Part shown: positions 1 to 7,979 of the stretch, one piece after another
How the letters are laid out: the number at the start of each line of letters is the position of its first letter
Position numbering within the stretch: the stretch's first letter is position 1
Origin: Clostridia bacterium
Lineage (GTDB): Bacteria; Bacillota; Clostridia; Oscillospirales; CAG-272
Assembly: GCA_017412045.1 (NCBI GenBank)
Contig: JAFQOX010000041.1
Location: 1 to 64,000 of the forward strand
Direction: 5' to 3'
DNA length: 64,000 nucleotides
Translations under genes and position numbers: made by a program
Notes under the pieces: model-generated
The model's input: the letters and a program-made list of their open reading frames with translations, nothing else
Told to the model about the DNA's origin: nothing
Databases searched by the model: none

Positions 1-3000
1 GTATCGATTTTTTTCAATCGCGTTATCGTAATAATAACCGCCTCCTGCCACGGATACCGTAACGACACTGTTCGGAAGGTCGACGGAGGTAATCGGGCAA
101 CCCGAAAAAGCAGCGCCTTGGATTTCTTTCAAGCCTTCGTTAAGCGTTACGGTTTCAAGGTTTTTGCATCCTTGGAAACTATATGCTCCGATGATTTTAA
201 CACTGGAAGGAATGTTGATTGAAACCAGCGTAGTACAATTTTTAAATGCATTATCCTCAATTTTTGTAACAGTTTCCCCTTCGTAAACAGACGGAATTAC
301 GATCATAGTATCTGTACAAGTTCCGATACCCGTAACACTATATGTCCCGTCGGAATTTTGGGAAAAAGCAAGTCCTTCTGAGAACAAGAATTCTTCCTGT
401 ACGGTTTGACCGCAGACAGAACAGGTTCCGCTTCTGAGTCCCGGCACATTGCCTGACATTTCCCGGTCGATGGTCCAATTGTTGATTTTGTGTCCGTTGG
501 CCGGTGCAAGCTCGCCGCCGCAATCGGGACAAACGGACGGTGCCGTACAAGTTGCCGCGCTTCCTTTGCCGTGACCCTTTGCAGGTGCGATCTGGAATTC
601 ACAGACAGTGCATACCGAGGGCTTGGTACAGGTTGCGTTGCCGTTCGGTATATGTCCGGTTGCCGCGGCTAAAAGCTCACCGCAGACAGTGCAATTCGAT
701 GCCTCCGTACAAGAGGCTGTATTGGCTTTTTTATGTCCTTTGGCGGGCTCCAATTCCACTTGGCAGAACGTACAGATCTGTGCCGTCGTGCAGGTCGCTT
801 CTGTTCCGGGCTTATGCCCGAGTGCTGTCGCCAATTCAATTCCGCAAGCAATGCATTCCTGTGCTTCCGTGCAAGTCGCTGCCTTGCCGGGAGTATGCCC
901 TTTCGCGGCATCTACGATGGCACGGCATACGGTACAATACTGTGCTTCCGTACAGGTTGCCGCCTTGCCGGGAGTATGCCCCTTGGCAGGCTCCAATTCG
1001 ATGTGACAAACCGTACAGGTTTTGGCATCGGTACAGCTCGTTGAGCTGGGCCTATGACCTCTTGCCGGCGCCAATTCAATATGGCATACCGTACATTTTT
1101 GCGCATCGGTACAGGTTGCCGCCGCGCCGGGCTTATGTCCGAGTGCCGCCGTCAATTCCGCGTGGCATACGGTACAATGCTGGCTTTCGGTGCAGTTTGC
1201 CGCCTGACCGGGCGTATGTCCTTTTGCAGGAACGGTCTCCTGCGCGGTCAGCGTTTCCTTACAGAGCGAGCAGTGCTGACCTTCCGTCAGTCCTGTTTCG
1301 GTACAGGTCGGCTGTACCGCAGGATCGGCAACGACGATGTGGTCGCATCCCTCCTTTTCCTCTGCGATCATATAGACGCTGAAATGGTTCGTTGTGAAGG
1401 AAATATTTCCTTGTGATACCTCGACAGGCATCTTTTCCGGGGTATCGCCGCTCATGTAGTATACGACGGCGCGCTCTGCGGAAATTCCGGTGGGCAAAGG
1501 CAGGGTGACGGTGATATTTCCGTCTACTTCTACCTCGCTGCCGTAGCGCCAGAGCTCCATATCGTAAAGGTGATAGGTATTTTGATTGATTGGGAGCGTA
1601 CGGATCGCAGCCTTCATCAGGTTATCTGCCGAAACCTCCGCAACCTGAAATTCGGTTCCGAATTCAAATCTGCCATCCTCCGCTTCCACGGTCGCGTGAT
1701 ATTTGGAATTGGAAATGTTTTTGACGGACGTATCTTGCATCAGATACCAGGCAAAGAAGGCGCCTACGCCGATCAATGCGGCGATCAAAAAGGCGAGAAA
1801 ACCTTTTTTTACGCGTTTTTTTATGACAGCCGCCCGATAGCGTTGATATTCGGAAATATCCTCGATCGCAATATCGTGAGTTTTTGCAATTTCCAGCGCA
1901 TGATCAATGGATGCCGCCGCGTGTTCGTTTTTCAGATGCTTGTAATTGTTGCTGTAGATTTTCGCATGAAGGAGCAACGCGGAAATATGGTCGTGCGGTC
2001 TGTCTATGCTTTCTGCGAGCAACTCACGGACTTGCATTTTTGCTTCGTCTACCTGGTCCGTTTCAAACATCGTGTTAACGGAGTTCCACTCTCTGTCAAA
2101 GAATGTCAGCGGAATGTCGTTTTCATTTTTTAGAGTGGCATCCAGCCGTTCTGAGAGAACGGAGAGCAGATCGACATCCTCGTTATGCGCTTCACAATGC
2201 ATCAGATCTTCGGGCAATTGCGAAGCATTGAACTTTTCGCGAAAAACGGGAATGATCGTTTTTTCCGAGCTTTTGGAAAACGATAAAAATCTCCACCATT
2301 CGTTATGAACCCATTTGGAGTCCAGATTGTCGCGGGAGGAGCAGATGACGATCATCGCCTTTGCCGTTGTCAGCGCATGGTAGATGTACGGCTCGTAGTC
2401 GTTACCTGTCATACGGTTCAGAGATACCTTGCTGAAAAAGATGTTGTATTTTCCGGAAAACTTATTATATATTTGATAACCGAGATTGGCATCGTCCGTT
2501 CCGGAATCCTTGAAGCAGATAAAGACCTGGCTACCATGTGGGTATTCTTTTTTTACTTTACGGTATTTTTCTTTGTATTCTTCAATCAGTGACGCTTCCT
2601 TCTCGTATTGTTCCGCGTTGCCGCTGAGTCTGGCGTACTCGAGCGCTTTTTTGTAGCTGGCGGAATCCCGACATTTTTCATCGTTTATGCGCCAGAAGGA
2701 GGGGATTGCCTCTCCGTGTTCATTATGATAAAAGATCACGTACTGTTCACAAAGAAAACGTCCCCAATACGCTTCTTCCATGCCGCTTTCCGAAGCGTGC
2801 GCTTCAATCAGGTTGTCGTAGATTTTGCGCGCGTTGTCAAATCTGGCTTCCTGCCTATCCTTCATCGCGCCCACTAATTGGGGATAGATTGGCTCATCCT
2901 GAATCTTTTTTCGATATTGCGTAGCGCAATACTCACACGTCAAAAAATTGCCCTGCTCTGCAAATTCGGTCGATCCGCAAGCCGGGCATTGAAATTTTGA

Positions 3001-3015
3001 TTCAAAACTACTCAT
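1..3015 (-). CDS. Zinc-ribbon / TIR / single-TM / CxxC-repeat / BspA-LRR protein (C-terminus beyond window)
   Basis: One frame stays open from an ATG at 3015 to the window edge (1,005 codons), so the C-terminus is missing. Order seen: zinc ribbon with C10, C13, C27 and C30; a helical linker; a TIR-like domain at about residues 157-290, starting VFICFKDS and containing DYEPYIYHAL, whose Glu (about E208) aligns with the catalytic Glu of NAD-cleaving TIR domains; a membrane span at about 405-425 preceded by a Lys-rich stretch; a beta-rich segment; about ten 27-residue units at about 556-840, each with a CTVC-like pair and a GH ending; then BspA-type leucine-rich repeats (LRR_5) from about residue 903. 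The charge pattern predicts the TIR domain in the cytoplasm and the repeats outside. Zinc-ribbon, TIR and LRR_5 domains are known families. A sensor role is inference; the ligand and enzymatic activity are unknown. A paralogue without the TM segment lies at 7980-10400. Confidence 0.85.
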   Translation of the reverse strand, partial: MSSFESKFQCPACGSTEFAEQGNFLTCEYCATQYRKKIQDEPIYPQLVGAMKDRQEARFDNARKIYDNLIEAHASESGMEEAYWGRFLCEQYVIFYHNEHGEAIPSFWRINDEKCRDSASYKKALEYARLSGNAEQYEKEASLIEEYKEKYRKVKKEYPHGSQVFICFKDSGTDDANLGYQIYNKFSGKYNIFFSKVSLNRMTGNDYEPYIYHALTTAKAMIVICSSRDNLDSKWVHNEWWRFLSFSKSSEKTIIPVFREKFNASQLPEDLMHCEAHNEDVDLLSVLSERLDATLKNENDIPLTFFDREWNSVNTMFETDQVDEAKMQVRELLAESIDRPHDHISALLLHAKIYSNNYKHLKNEHAAASIDHALEIAKTHDIAIEDISEYQRYRAAVIKKRVKKGFLAFLIAALIGVGAFFAWYLMQDTSVKNISNSKYHATVEAEDGRFEFGTEFQVAEVSADNLMKAAIRTLPINQNTYHLYDMELWRYGSEVEVDGNITVTLPLPTGISAERAVVYYMSGDTPEKMPVEVSQGNISFTTNHFSVYMIAEEKEGCDHIVVADPAVQPTCTETGLTEGQHCSLCKETLTAQETVPAKGHTPGQAANCTESQHCTVCHAELTAALGHKPGAAATCTDAQKCTVCHIELAPARGHRPSSTSCTDAKTCTVCHIELEPAKGHTPGKAATCTEAQYCTVCRAIVDAAKGHTPGKAATCTEAQECIACGIELATALGHKPGTEATCTTAQICTFCQVELEPAKGHKKANTASCTEASNCTVCGELLAAATGHIPNGNATCTKPSVCTVCEFQIAPAKGHGKGSAATCTAPSVCPDCGGELAPANGHKINNWTIDREMSGNVPGLRSGTCSVCGQTVQEEFLFSEGLAFSQNSDGTYSVTGIGTCTDTMIVIPSVYEGETVTKIEDNAFKNCTTLVSINIPSSVKIIGAYSFQGCKNLETVTLNEGLKEIQGAAFSGCPITSVDLPNSVVTVSVAGGGYYYDNAIEKNRY
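498..1310 (-). repeat. 81-bp in-frame tandem repeat coding CxxC units
   Basis: Ten diverged direct repeats with an 81-bp (27-residue) period lie inside the TIR/LRR gene. Each encodes roughly ATCTxAQxCTVCxxELxPA followed by KGH and a short linker. The regular Cys-x-x-Cys pair and GH motif suggest metal binding or disulphide-stabilised modules. The DNA has diverged much more than the protein pattern, which argues for selection on the protein. Confidence 0.8.
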
Positions 3016-3081
3016 TTTTTCTTCATCCTATGCAAAAATTGATCATATTGATTTGTATAGTTGTTACTATATGTGAATAGT

Positions 3082-3110
3082 ATTTTACTATAAATTTATG
3101 CATTTGTCAA
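3082..3110 (-). promoter_or_regulatory. Sigma-A promoter of the TIR/LRR gene
   Basis: On the minus strand TTGACA (3105-3110) is followed after 17 bp by TAAAAT (3082-3087), about 65 bp upstream of the ATG at 3015. Confidence 0.6.
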
Positions 3111-3141
3111 TCATCTTTTTCAAAAATATGAAGCATCAACC

Positions 3142-3169
3142 TTGAAAATTCATTTTTTTATGATATACT
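3142..3169 (+). promoter_or_regulatory. Probable sigma-A promoter of the GH78 gene
   Basis: TTGAAA (3142-3147), a 16-bp spacer and TATACT (3164-3169), about 40 bp before the start at 3211. Confidence 0.5.
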
Positions 3170-3210
3170 GTTTTTTAGTAACGATGATTGTACGAAAGGA
3201 GCGTATTTTT

Positions 3211-5010
3211 ATGTATATTTTTCAAAAAGATCCCAATTTGCAATATGCGACCGTATTTCCGCGCAGGGTGACGTCGTCGCGCATGGCGCAAAACGCGCTT
3301 TCCCTGCTTGACGGCGAAGGAAAAGCTGTTTTGCTCGGCGGCTTCGGGGAGGCTTCCCTGCTTCTGGATTTCGACGCGGAGATCGTCGGCGGTCTGACCG
3401 TCGAGGTGTCCTGCGACGCGCCCGCGCGTATTCGCGTGAACTATGATGAAGATGCGGCGCTTGCACAGCGCAACGATCCGCTCGCCTGCTCGTGGTACAA
3501 GCTCGTATATGACGAATACGAGCTGGAGGCGGGTAAGCATACCCTCATCAGCCGCGGCAGACGAGGCTTCCGTTTCGTTTCCCTCAGCGCGCAGAGCGAG
3601 GAGGACGTGACCGTATATTCCGTATCCGCGGAAAACGGAAATTACCCCGTGGAGCAGAGAGGGCTTTTCCGTTGCAGTGACGAAAGGCTCAACCGCATCT
3701 GGGATATTTCCGCGGCGACGGCGAAGGCTTGTATGCAGAATTTCTACGAGGACGGCGTCAAGCGCGACGGACTCCTCTGGATCGGGGACTACCGCGTGAC
3801 CTTCCTCAGCGCCTATTATCTGACGGGCGACGCGTCGCTTGCGAGAAAGAGTCTGCTGATGATCCGCGACAGCCAATACGAATGCGGCGCGCTTCCCGCT
3901 TGCTCGGCGCGAGGCGGCGCGGAGCAGCACGGACCCGACAAAGCCATCTCTTATATGCCGAACATTCCCGGTGACGGTCAGAACAAATGGTGCATTCTCA
4001 ACTATATGTGCGATTATATTCTTTCCATCGAGGAATACGTTCGTTTGACGGGCGATGCCTCCATTCTGCCCGAGATCATGCCCAGCGCCGTCAGCGCGGC
4101 GAAATTCCTTCTGTCGCTCGCCGACCTGGAAACGCCCGGAAAATGGTACATCGACGATTATCTGCAAAAGCGCGATGCGTACGGTCTCAACTATACGATC
4201 CTGACGGATTGCACGATGAATCCGAAAAACTGCTTCTCCTCCAAGGGCGCTTTGCTGCTCGAGCTTCTCGCTTCCATGCAGGCGCTTTCCCGTCTCTCCG
4301 AAAGAGCGGGCAACGCGGAAGAAGCCGCATGGGCAAAGGAAATCGAAGCCCGTCTGGACGCGCATATCAGCGAGCATTATTACAACGCGCCGCGCGCGCA
4401 GTATCTCGATCAGAAGAGACAGAAATTCTGCGATATTTCCCAATACGTAACGCCCTTTGCGATCCTCGCCGGCAAGGAGGACGAGATCGGTATGCAGCGC
4501 ATGATGCGCTCGGTCATGCCCGCGCTCGGCTTTGCGATGGCGTGGCGTATAGAATCCATGTTCATAAAGGGCTATACCCGCGAGGCTCTGCGCGACGTTT
4601 CCTCGGCGTGGGGCAAAATGCTGGATGCGGACAGCCGTACCTGCTGGGAGCGTCTGGACGTGCCCGAAATGAACGCGACGCATTATTACGATGCATCGGG
4701 TAGCTTCTGCCACGGCTGGACCTCGTCTCCCGCATGGCAGCTTCCCGCGTGGATCGTCGGTATCCGTCCCGAGGACGACGGCTTCCGTAAAATTACGGTT
4801 GCGCCGAATCTCGATCTGCTCGACTTTGCGGAGGCGACCGTTCCGACGGCAAACGGCGACATTACGGCGCGCGCGGAGCGCGACGGCAAGCATACCGTCC
4901 TCTATCTCTCTTTGCCGGAATCCGTCGAGGAATGCACGGTCAGATGGGATGACGAGCATACGCTGACCGTCAGGGGCAACGAAAAATATACGCTCCGTTC
5001 CGATGATTAA
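3211..5010 (+). CDS. Alpha-L-rhamnosidase-type glycoside hydrolase (GH78-like, six-hairpin)
   Basis: A 599-residue protein predicted to release terminal alpha-linked sugars such as L-rhamnose from glycans or glycosides. The N-terminal 150 residues are beta-rich. The catalytic (alpha/alpha)6 part follows with the family signature DGVKRDGLLWIGD (about 181-193, general-acid region) and CWERLD with E480, the position of the GH78 catalytic base, then SFCHGWTSSPAWQLP. A C-terminal beta-sandwich ends the protein. No signal peptide is visible, so it is probably cytoplasmic and acts on imported oligosaccharides. It is shorter than many GH78 enzymes because accessory beta-domains are missing. The start at ATG 3211 is preceded by AAAGGAG at good spacing; the open frame runs upstream to 3142 without a better site. 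It is monocistronic, with a hairpin terminator after it. The sugar specificity is not proven. Confidence 0.8.
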   Translation: MYIFQKDPNLQYATVFPRRVTSSRMAQNALSLLDGEGKAVLLGGFGEASLLLDFDAEIVGGLTVEVSCDAPARIRVNYDEDAALAQRNDPLACSWYKLVYDEYELEAGKHTLISRGRRGFRFVSLSAQSEEDVTVYSVSAENGNYPVEQRGLFRCSDERLNRIWDISAATAKACMQNFYEDGVKRDGLLWIGDYRVTFLSAYYLTGDASLARKSLLMIRDSQYECGALPACSARGGAEQHGPDKAISYMPNIPGDGQNKWCILNYMCDYILSIEEYVRLTGDASILPEIMPSAVSAAKFLLSLADLETPGKWYIDDYLQKRDAYGLNYTILTDCTMNPKNCFSSKGALLLELLASMQALSRLSERAGNAEEAAWAKEIEARLDAHISEHYYNAPRAQYLDQKRQKFCDISQYVTPFAILAGKEDEIGMQRMMRSVMPALGFAMAWRIESMFIKGYTREALRDVSSAWGKMLDADSRTCWERLDVPEMNATHYYDASGSFCHGWTSSPAWQLPAWIVGIRPEDDGFRKITVAPNLDLLDFAEATVPTANGDITARAERDGKHTVLYLSLPESVEECTVRWDDEHTLTVRGNEKYTLRSDD

Positions 5011-5037
5011 ATCCCGTTTATTTGCATAATCCAGGAC

Positions 5038-5075
5038 GCCCGGAAGAACGAAAACGGTTCTTTCGGGCATTTGTT
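5038..5075 (+). terminator. Rho-independent terminator after the GH78 gene
   Basis: Arms GCCCGGAAGAAC and GTTCTTTCGGGC (12 bp, one mismatch) around a 7-nt loop, followed by a T-rich stretch. Confidence 0.7.
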
Positions 5076-5128
5076 ATGGGAAAAATTGCCGAAATCGAAA
5101 AAATATTTCTGAAATCCGATGAAATTCG

Positions 5129-5157
5129 TTGACTTTAGCGGATATATGTGGTATAAT
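5129..5157 (+). promoter_or_regulatory. Sigma-A promoter of the M28 peptidase gene
   Basis: TTGACT (5129-5134), a 17-bp spacer and TATAAT (5152-5157), 60 bp before the ATG. Confidence 0.8.
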
Positions 5158-5216
5158 AAACTTGTTGTAATAACAACAAAAACAAAATTGTTGAAAAACA
5201 GAAACGGAGTTATCTT

Positions 5217-7598
5217 ATGAGCAAAACGCAAAAAATCACGACCTCCATTCTGAGTCTTGTTCTCTGCGTTCTGTTCGCCGTATCCATTCTGGATACCTGC
5301 GAATTCAGAAAGCAGACCGATTTTGATCAGGATCAGATGATGGAGCACGTCGAAAATATTGCCGGGAACGGCACGCATTCCATTTTCCATCCCGAAGCCA
5401 ACCGTGCGGGAATTGATTACATCGTTTCCGTTCTGGATGCATACGGGCTTGTCGGCTGGGATACCGTCGAAGAGCCCGCGTACTACGTACAGGACTTTGT
5501 CGAAGAGGGCGTAGTCGTAAAAAAGGATGGCGTGATCCACTATCAGGATTTTGAACTCAGCAACGTCATCGTCCACATTCCCGCAAACGCCGAAAACAAG
5601 AGCGGAGAGGCGATCATGTTCATGGCTCATACGGACTCCGTTCCCATGGGTCCCGGCGCTTCCGACGATACCGTCGCTTGCGCAACCATGCTGGAAGCGA
5701 TCCGTTATTATCTCGAACAGAGAGAAAACGGCTATACGCATGAAAACGATCTTTTGTTCTGCTTCGTCAACGGCGAAGAAGTCGGACTTTTCGGATCTGA
5801 AGCGCTCAGAGGACCGGAGGCTTTTGAAGGCGCAGGCCCGCACGATTATGCGTTCAAGGGCTTCAACGACGTGCTGAACCGCGTCAAATTCGTGACCAAC
5901 CTCGAATCCCGCGGTACGAGCGGTACGGTCATCATGTTTGAAACTGCCGAAAACAACTATAATACCGTAAAGCTTTTCTCCGAGGTCAACCGCTCTCTCT
6001 TTACCTGCTCCATTGCGACCTTCGTTTATAAGGTCATGCCCAACTCCACGGACTTCACCACCTTCAAGAGCATCTATCAGGGCTTGAATATGGCGAATAT
6101 CAACGGCGGCGAAGATTATCATACCCAGAACGACAGTGTGGAAAACGTCGGCGCCGTCTATCTGTCCCAGCAGGCGCAGATCGTCGATGCCCTGATCGAA
6201 AAGCTTGGCAATTACGAGCTTTCCGATCTCTACGACGCGAAGGAATCTGCGATCTTCTTCTCCTATCTGAATATTTCCACCGTGATTTATAATCACGTGA
6301 CCGTCATCGTGCTTGCGGTGATCTGTATTTTGCTCCTCCTTGCCAATATCGTGCTCGGCGCTGTGAAAAAACAGAAGAATTTCAAAAAGACCGCGAAGGC
6401 GTATATCGGCATCGTTGCCGCTCTCGCGCTCAGCGCAGGCGCCGCCTTCGTTTGCTATTTCGTTTTCCAATGGATCGCCGTCCTCTTCGGTGTCATTGAT
6501 ATTCAAATGGTCGGTACGGTCATGTACTCCAATACGGCGATCGTCATCGGCATCGGCGTTCTGACGCTTGCGATGACCGTGCTTGCCGCGCACTTCTCCT
6601 GCAAATGGCTGAAGATCGAGGGCAGAGACCTTATGCGCGCGTTCGCGTATCTCCACGCCGTTCTCGGTATTGCCGTTTCCTTCGCTTTGCCGGATGCAAG
6701 CTATCTCTTTATCTTCACCGGCATTTTGCTGACCGCGATCGAGCTTCTGATCACGCTGTTCCCCGAAAAGCAGATCGAAAAATATCACCCCGAGCTTCTG
6801 GTCACGGCGCTGTATTTCCCCATCGTCATTCCCGTGCTCGTGCTCGCAACCTCCGCGCTCGGACTCAAAATGGCTTACGTTTACGCGGCTGTTTTCGCGC
6901 TGGCTCTCTTTGATCTGGCGGTCACGCTCGTTCCCGTTTGCCGCTTCCTCTCCGTCCGTATGGCTTCGAAAAAGGTTCATTCCGTTTCTCCCGCAGAGGG
7001 CGCGCTTCATATTCTCGCGGCTTCCCTCGTGATCTTCCTTTGCTGTAGCGTGGTAAGACCGAACGCCAGCGTGAACCTCCAGGGCAAGCAGAATATCGTC
7101 AAGCTTCCCTACGACGACGCTCTGGTATACGTCGTCAACGAAAACGGCGATGCCGAATACCGCATTTACGACCTGAACTCGGTTTATGCCCTGAAGAAAT
7201 ATTCTCCCGAAATGACGTTCGTGAACGACGAATATTATTTCGGCAAGGGCGAAAAGAAAAATATTGCACTTTCCATTCTGACTGCCGCGCAGGATAATGT
7301 TCTGACGGTAACGAAATCGGATGAACGCGCTTTCATCTATCTTGAGATCAAGAGCGAGGGCGCCAAGTCCTTTACCATCTCGGACGAAAACTTTACGGGA
7401 ACCTACGAGCTGACGGATGAAGTATATTCCATTATGATTCACAGCAATTGCACGGTCACCGTCAACGGCGGCGCCGCTGCCGTATCCTATAAGGAAGTGG
7501 TTCACGATTATGAGCCTCTGATCCCCGCGGAATATGCAAACGATGAAAATCAGCTTCATTTCAATCTCTGGATGATGAAATCTTTCATTTTCGAATAA
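5217..7598 (+). CDS. M28-family metallopeptidase with polytopic membrane domain
   Basis: A 793-residue protein with an N-terminal membrane anchor (about residues 7-25) and a di-zinc M28 aminopeptidase domain. Visible zinc-site residues are H138-T-D140, the D150/D151 pair and E187/E188 in NGEEVGLFGS; a further His lies in GEDYHTQNDS. After about residue 345 there are eight or so hydrophobic segments, then a soluble beta-rich C-terminal domain. This layout, with the peptidase outside and a multi-span domain behind it, recalls the ER metallopeptidase ERMP1/Fxna arrangement. It probably trims peptides at the cell surface. The ATG at 5217 has an ACGGAG site 7 nt upstream. It is a single-gene unit with its own promoter and terminator. 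Confidence 0.85.
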   Translation: MSKTQKITTSILSLVLCVLFAVSILDTCEFRKQTDFDQDQMMEHVENIAGNGTHSIFHPEANRAGIDYIVSVLDAYGLVGWDTVEEPAYYVQDFVEEGVVVKKDGVIHYQDFELSNVIVHIPANAENKSGEAIMFMAHTDSVPMGPGASDDTVACATMLEAIRYYLEQRENGYTHENDLLFCFVNGEEVGLFGSEALRGPEAFEGAGPHDYAFKGFNDVLNRVKFVTNLESRGTSGTVIMFETAENNYNTVKLFSEVNRSLFTCSIATFVYKVMPNSTDFTTFKSIYQGLNMANINGGEDYHTQNDSVENVGAVYLSQQAQIVDALIEKLGNYELSDLYDAKESAIFFSYLNISTVIYNHVTVIVLAVICILLLLANIVLGAVKKQKNFKKTAKAYIGIVAALALSAGAAFVCYFVFQWIAVLFGVIDIQMVGTVMYSNTAIVIGIGVLTLAMTVLAAHFSCKWLKIEGRDLMRAFAYLHAVLGIAVSFALPDASYLFIFTGILLTAIELLITLFPEKQIEKYHPELLVTALYFPIVIPVLVLATSALGLKMAYVYAAVFALALFDLAVTLVPVCRFLSVRMASKKVHSVSPAEGALHILAASLVIFLCCSVVRPNASVNLQGKQNIVKLPYDDALVYVVNENGDAEYRIYDLNSVYALKKYSPEMTFVNDEYYFGKGEKKNIALSILTAAQDNVLTVTKSDERAFIYLEIKSEGAKSFTISDENFTGTYELTDEVYSIMIHSNCTVTVNGGAAAVSYKEVVHDYEPLIPAEYANDENQLHFNLWMMKSFIFE

Positions 7599-7606
7599 TC
7601 CTCTCT

Positions 7607-7646
7607 AACACAAAAAGCCTCGGTGATCCGAGGCTTTTTGTGTTAG
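7607..7646 (+). terminator. Rho-independent terminator after the M28 peptidase gene
   Basis: A near-perfect hairpin built on AAAAAGCCTCGG and CCGAGGCTTTTT with a TGAT loop and a T-run. Confidence 0.85.
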
Positions 7647-7685
7647 CCGCAGTACCTTATAACAATCAAAACCTGATTTGATTTC

Positions 7686-7785
7686 CCCGCCCGTGTCATC
7701 CTCGGGAAAGCCTCGATCTTCGGGATTCTTCGCTTCGCTCAAGAATGACACGGAAGGTCGAGGCATAGCGAAGGATCTCGGGCGG
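7686..7785. repeat. REP-like intergenic element with GGGCGG-type ends
   Basis: About 100 bp bounded by CCCGCCCG and CGGGCGG in inverted orientation. Inside are GTGTCATCCTCGGG, TTCTTCGCTTCGCTC and AATGACACGG, which pair with one another as nested imperfect inverted repeats. No open frame of interest lies in the 380-bp gap (7599-7979). It looks like a dispersed REP/palindromic element, but only this copy is in the window. Confidence 0.5.
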
Positions 7786-7979
7786 AATATGAAATATAAA
7801 CTTTTCGTTGTTGAAAAGCAGCAGGGATGGAATTGATCGGATATGCAAAAGATACGATTTTTCATATTTGATAAAAAAGTAAATGCTGTTACCGCAGAAA
7901 ATATCGTCGTTTGCTCTTTTCTTTTTCGGCGCTTTGTGTTACAATAAGATATCCAATAAAATTTACGCGGAGGAAAATC

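Noticed and set aside
498-1310. CRISPR-like periodicity
   Set aside because: The 81-bp period is in frame, repeats are diverged and code conserved Cys pairs. There are no spacers and no cas genes.
5007-7559. 850-codon open frame opposite the M28 peptidase, and a similar one opposite the GH78 gene (3175-5070)
   Set aside because: Antisense shadows of genes with clear family motifs, promoters and terminators on the plus strand.
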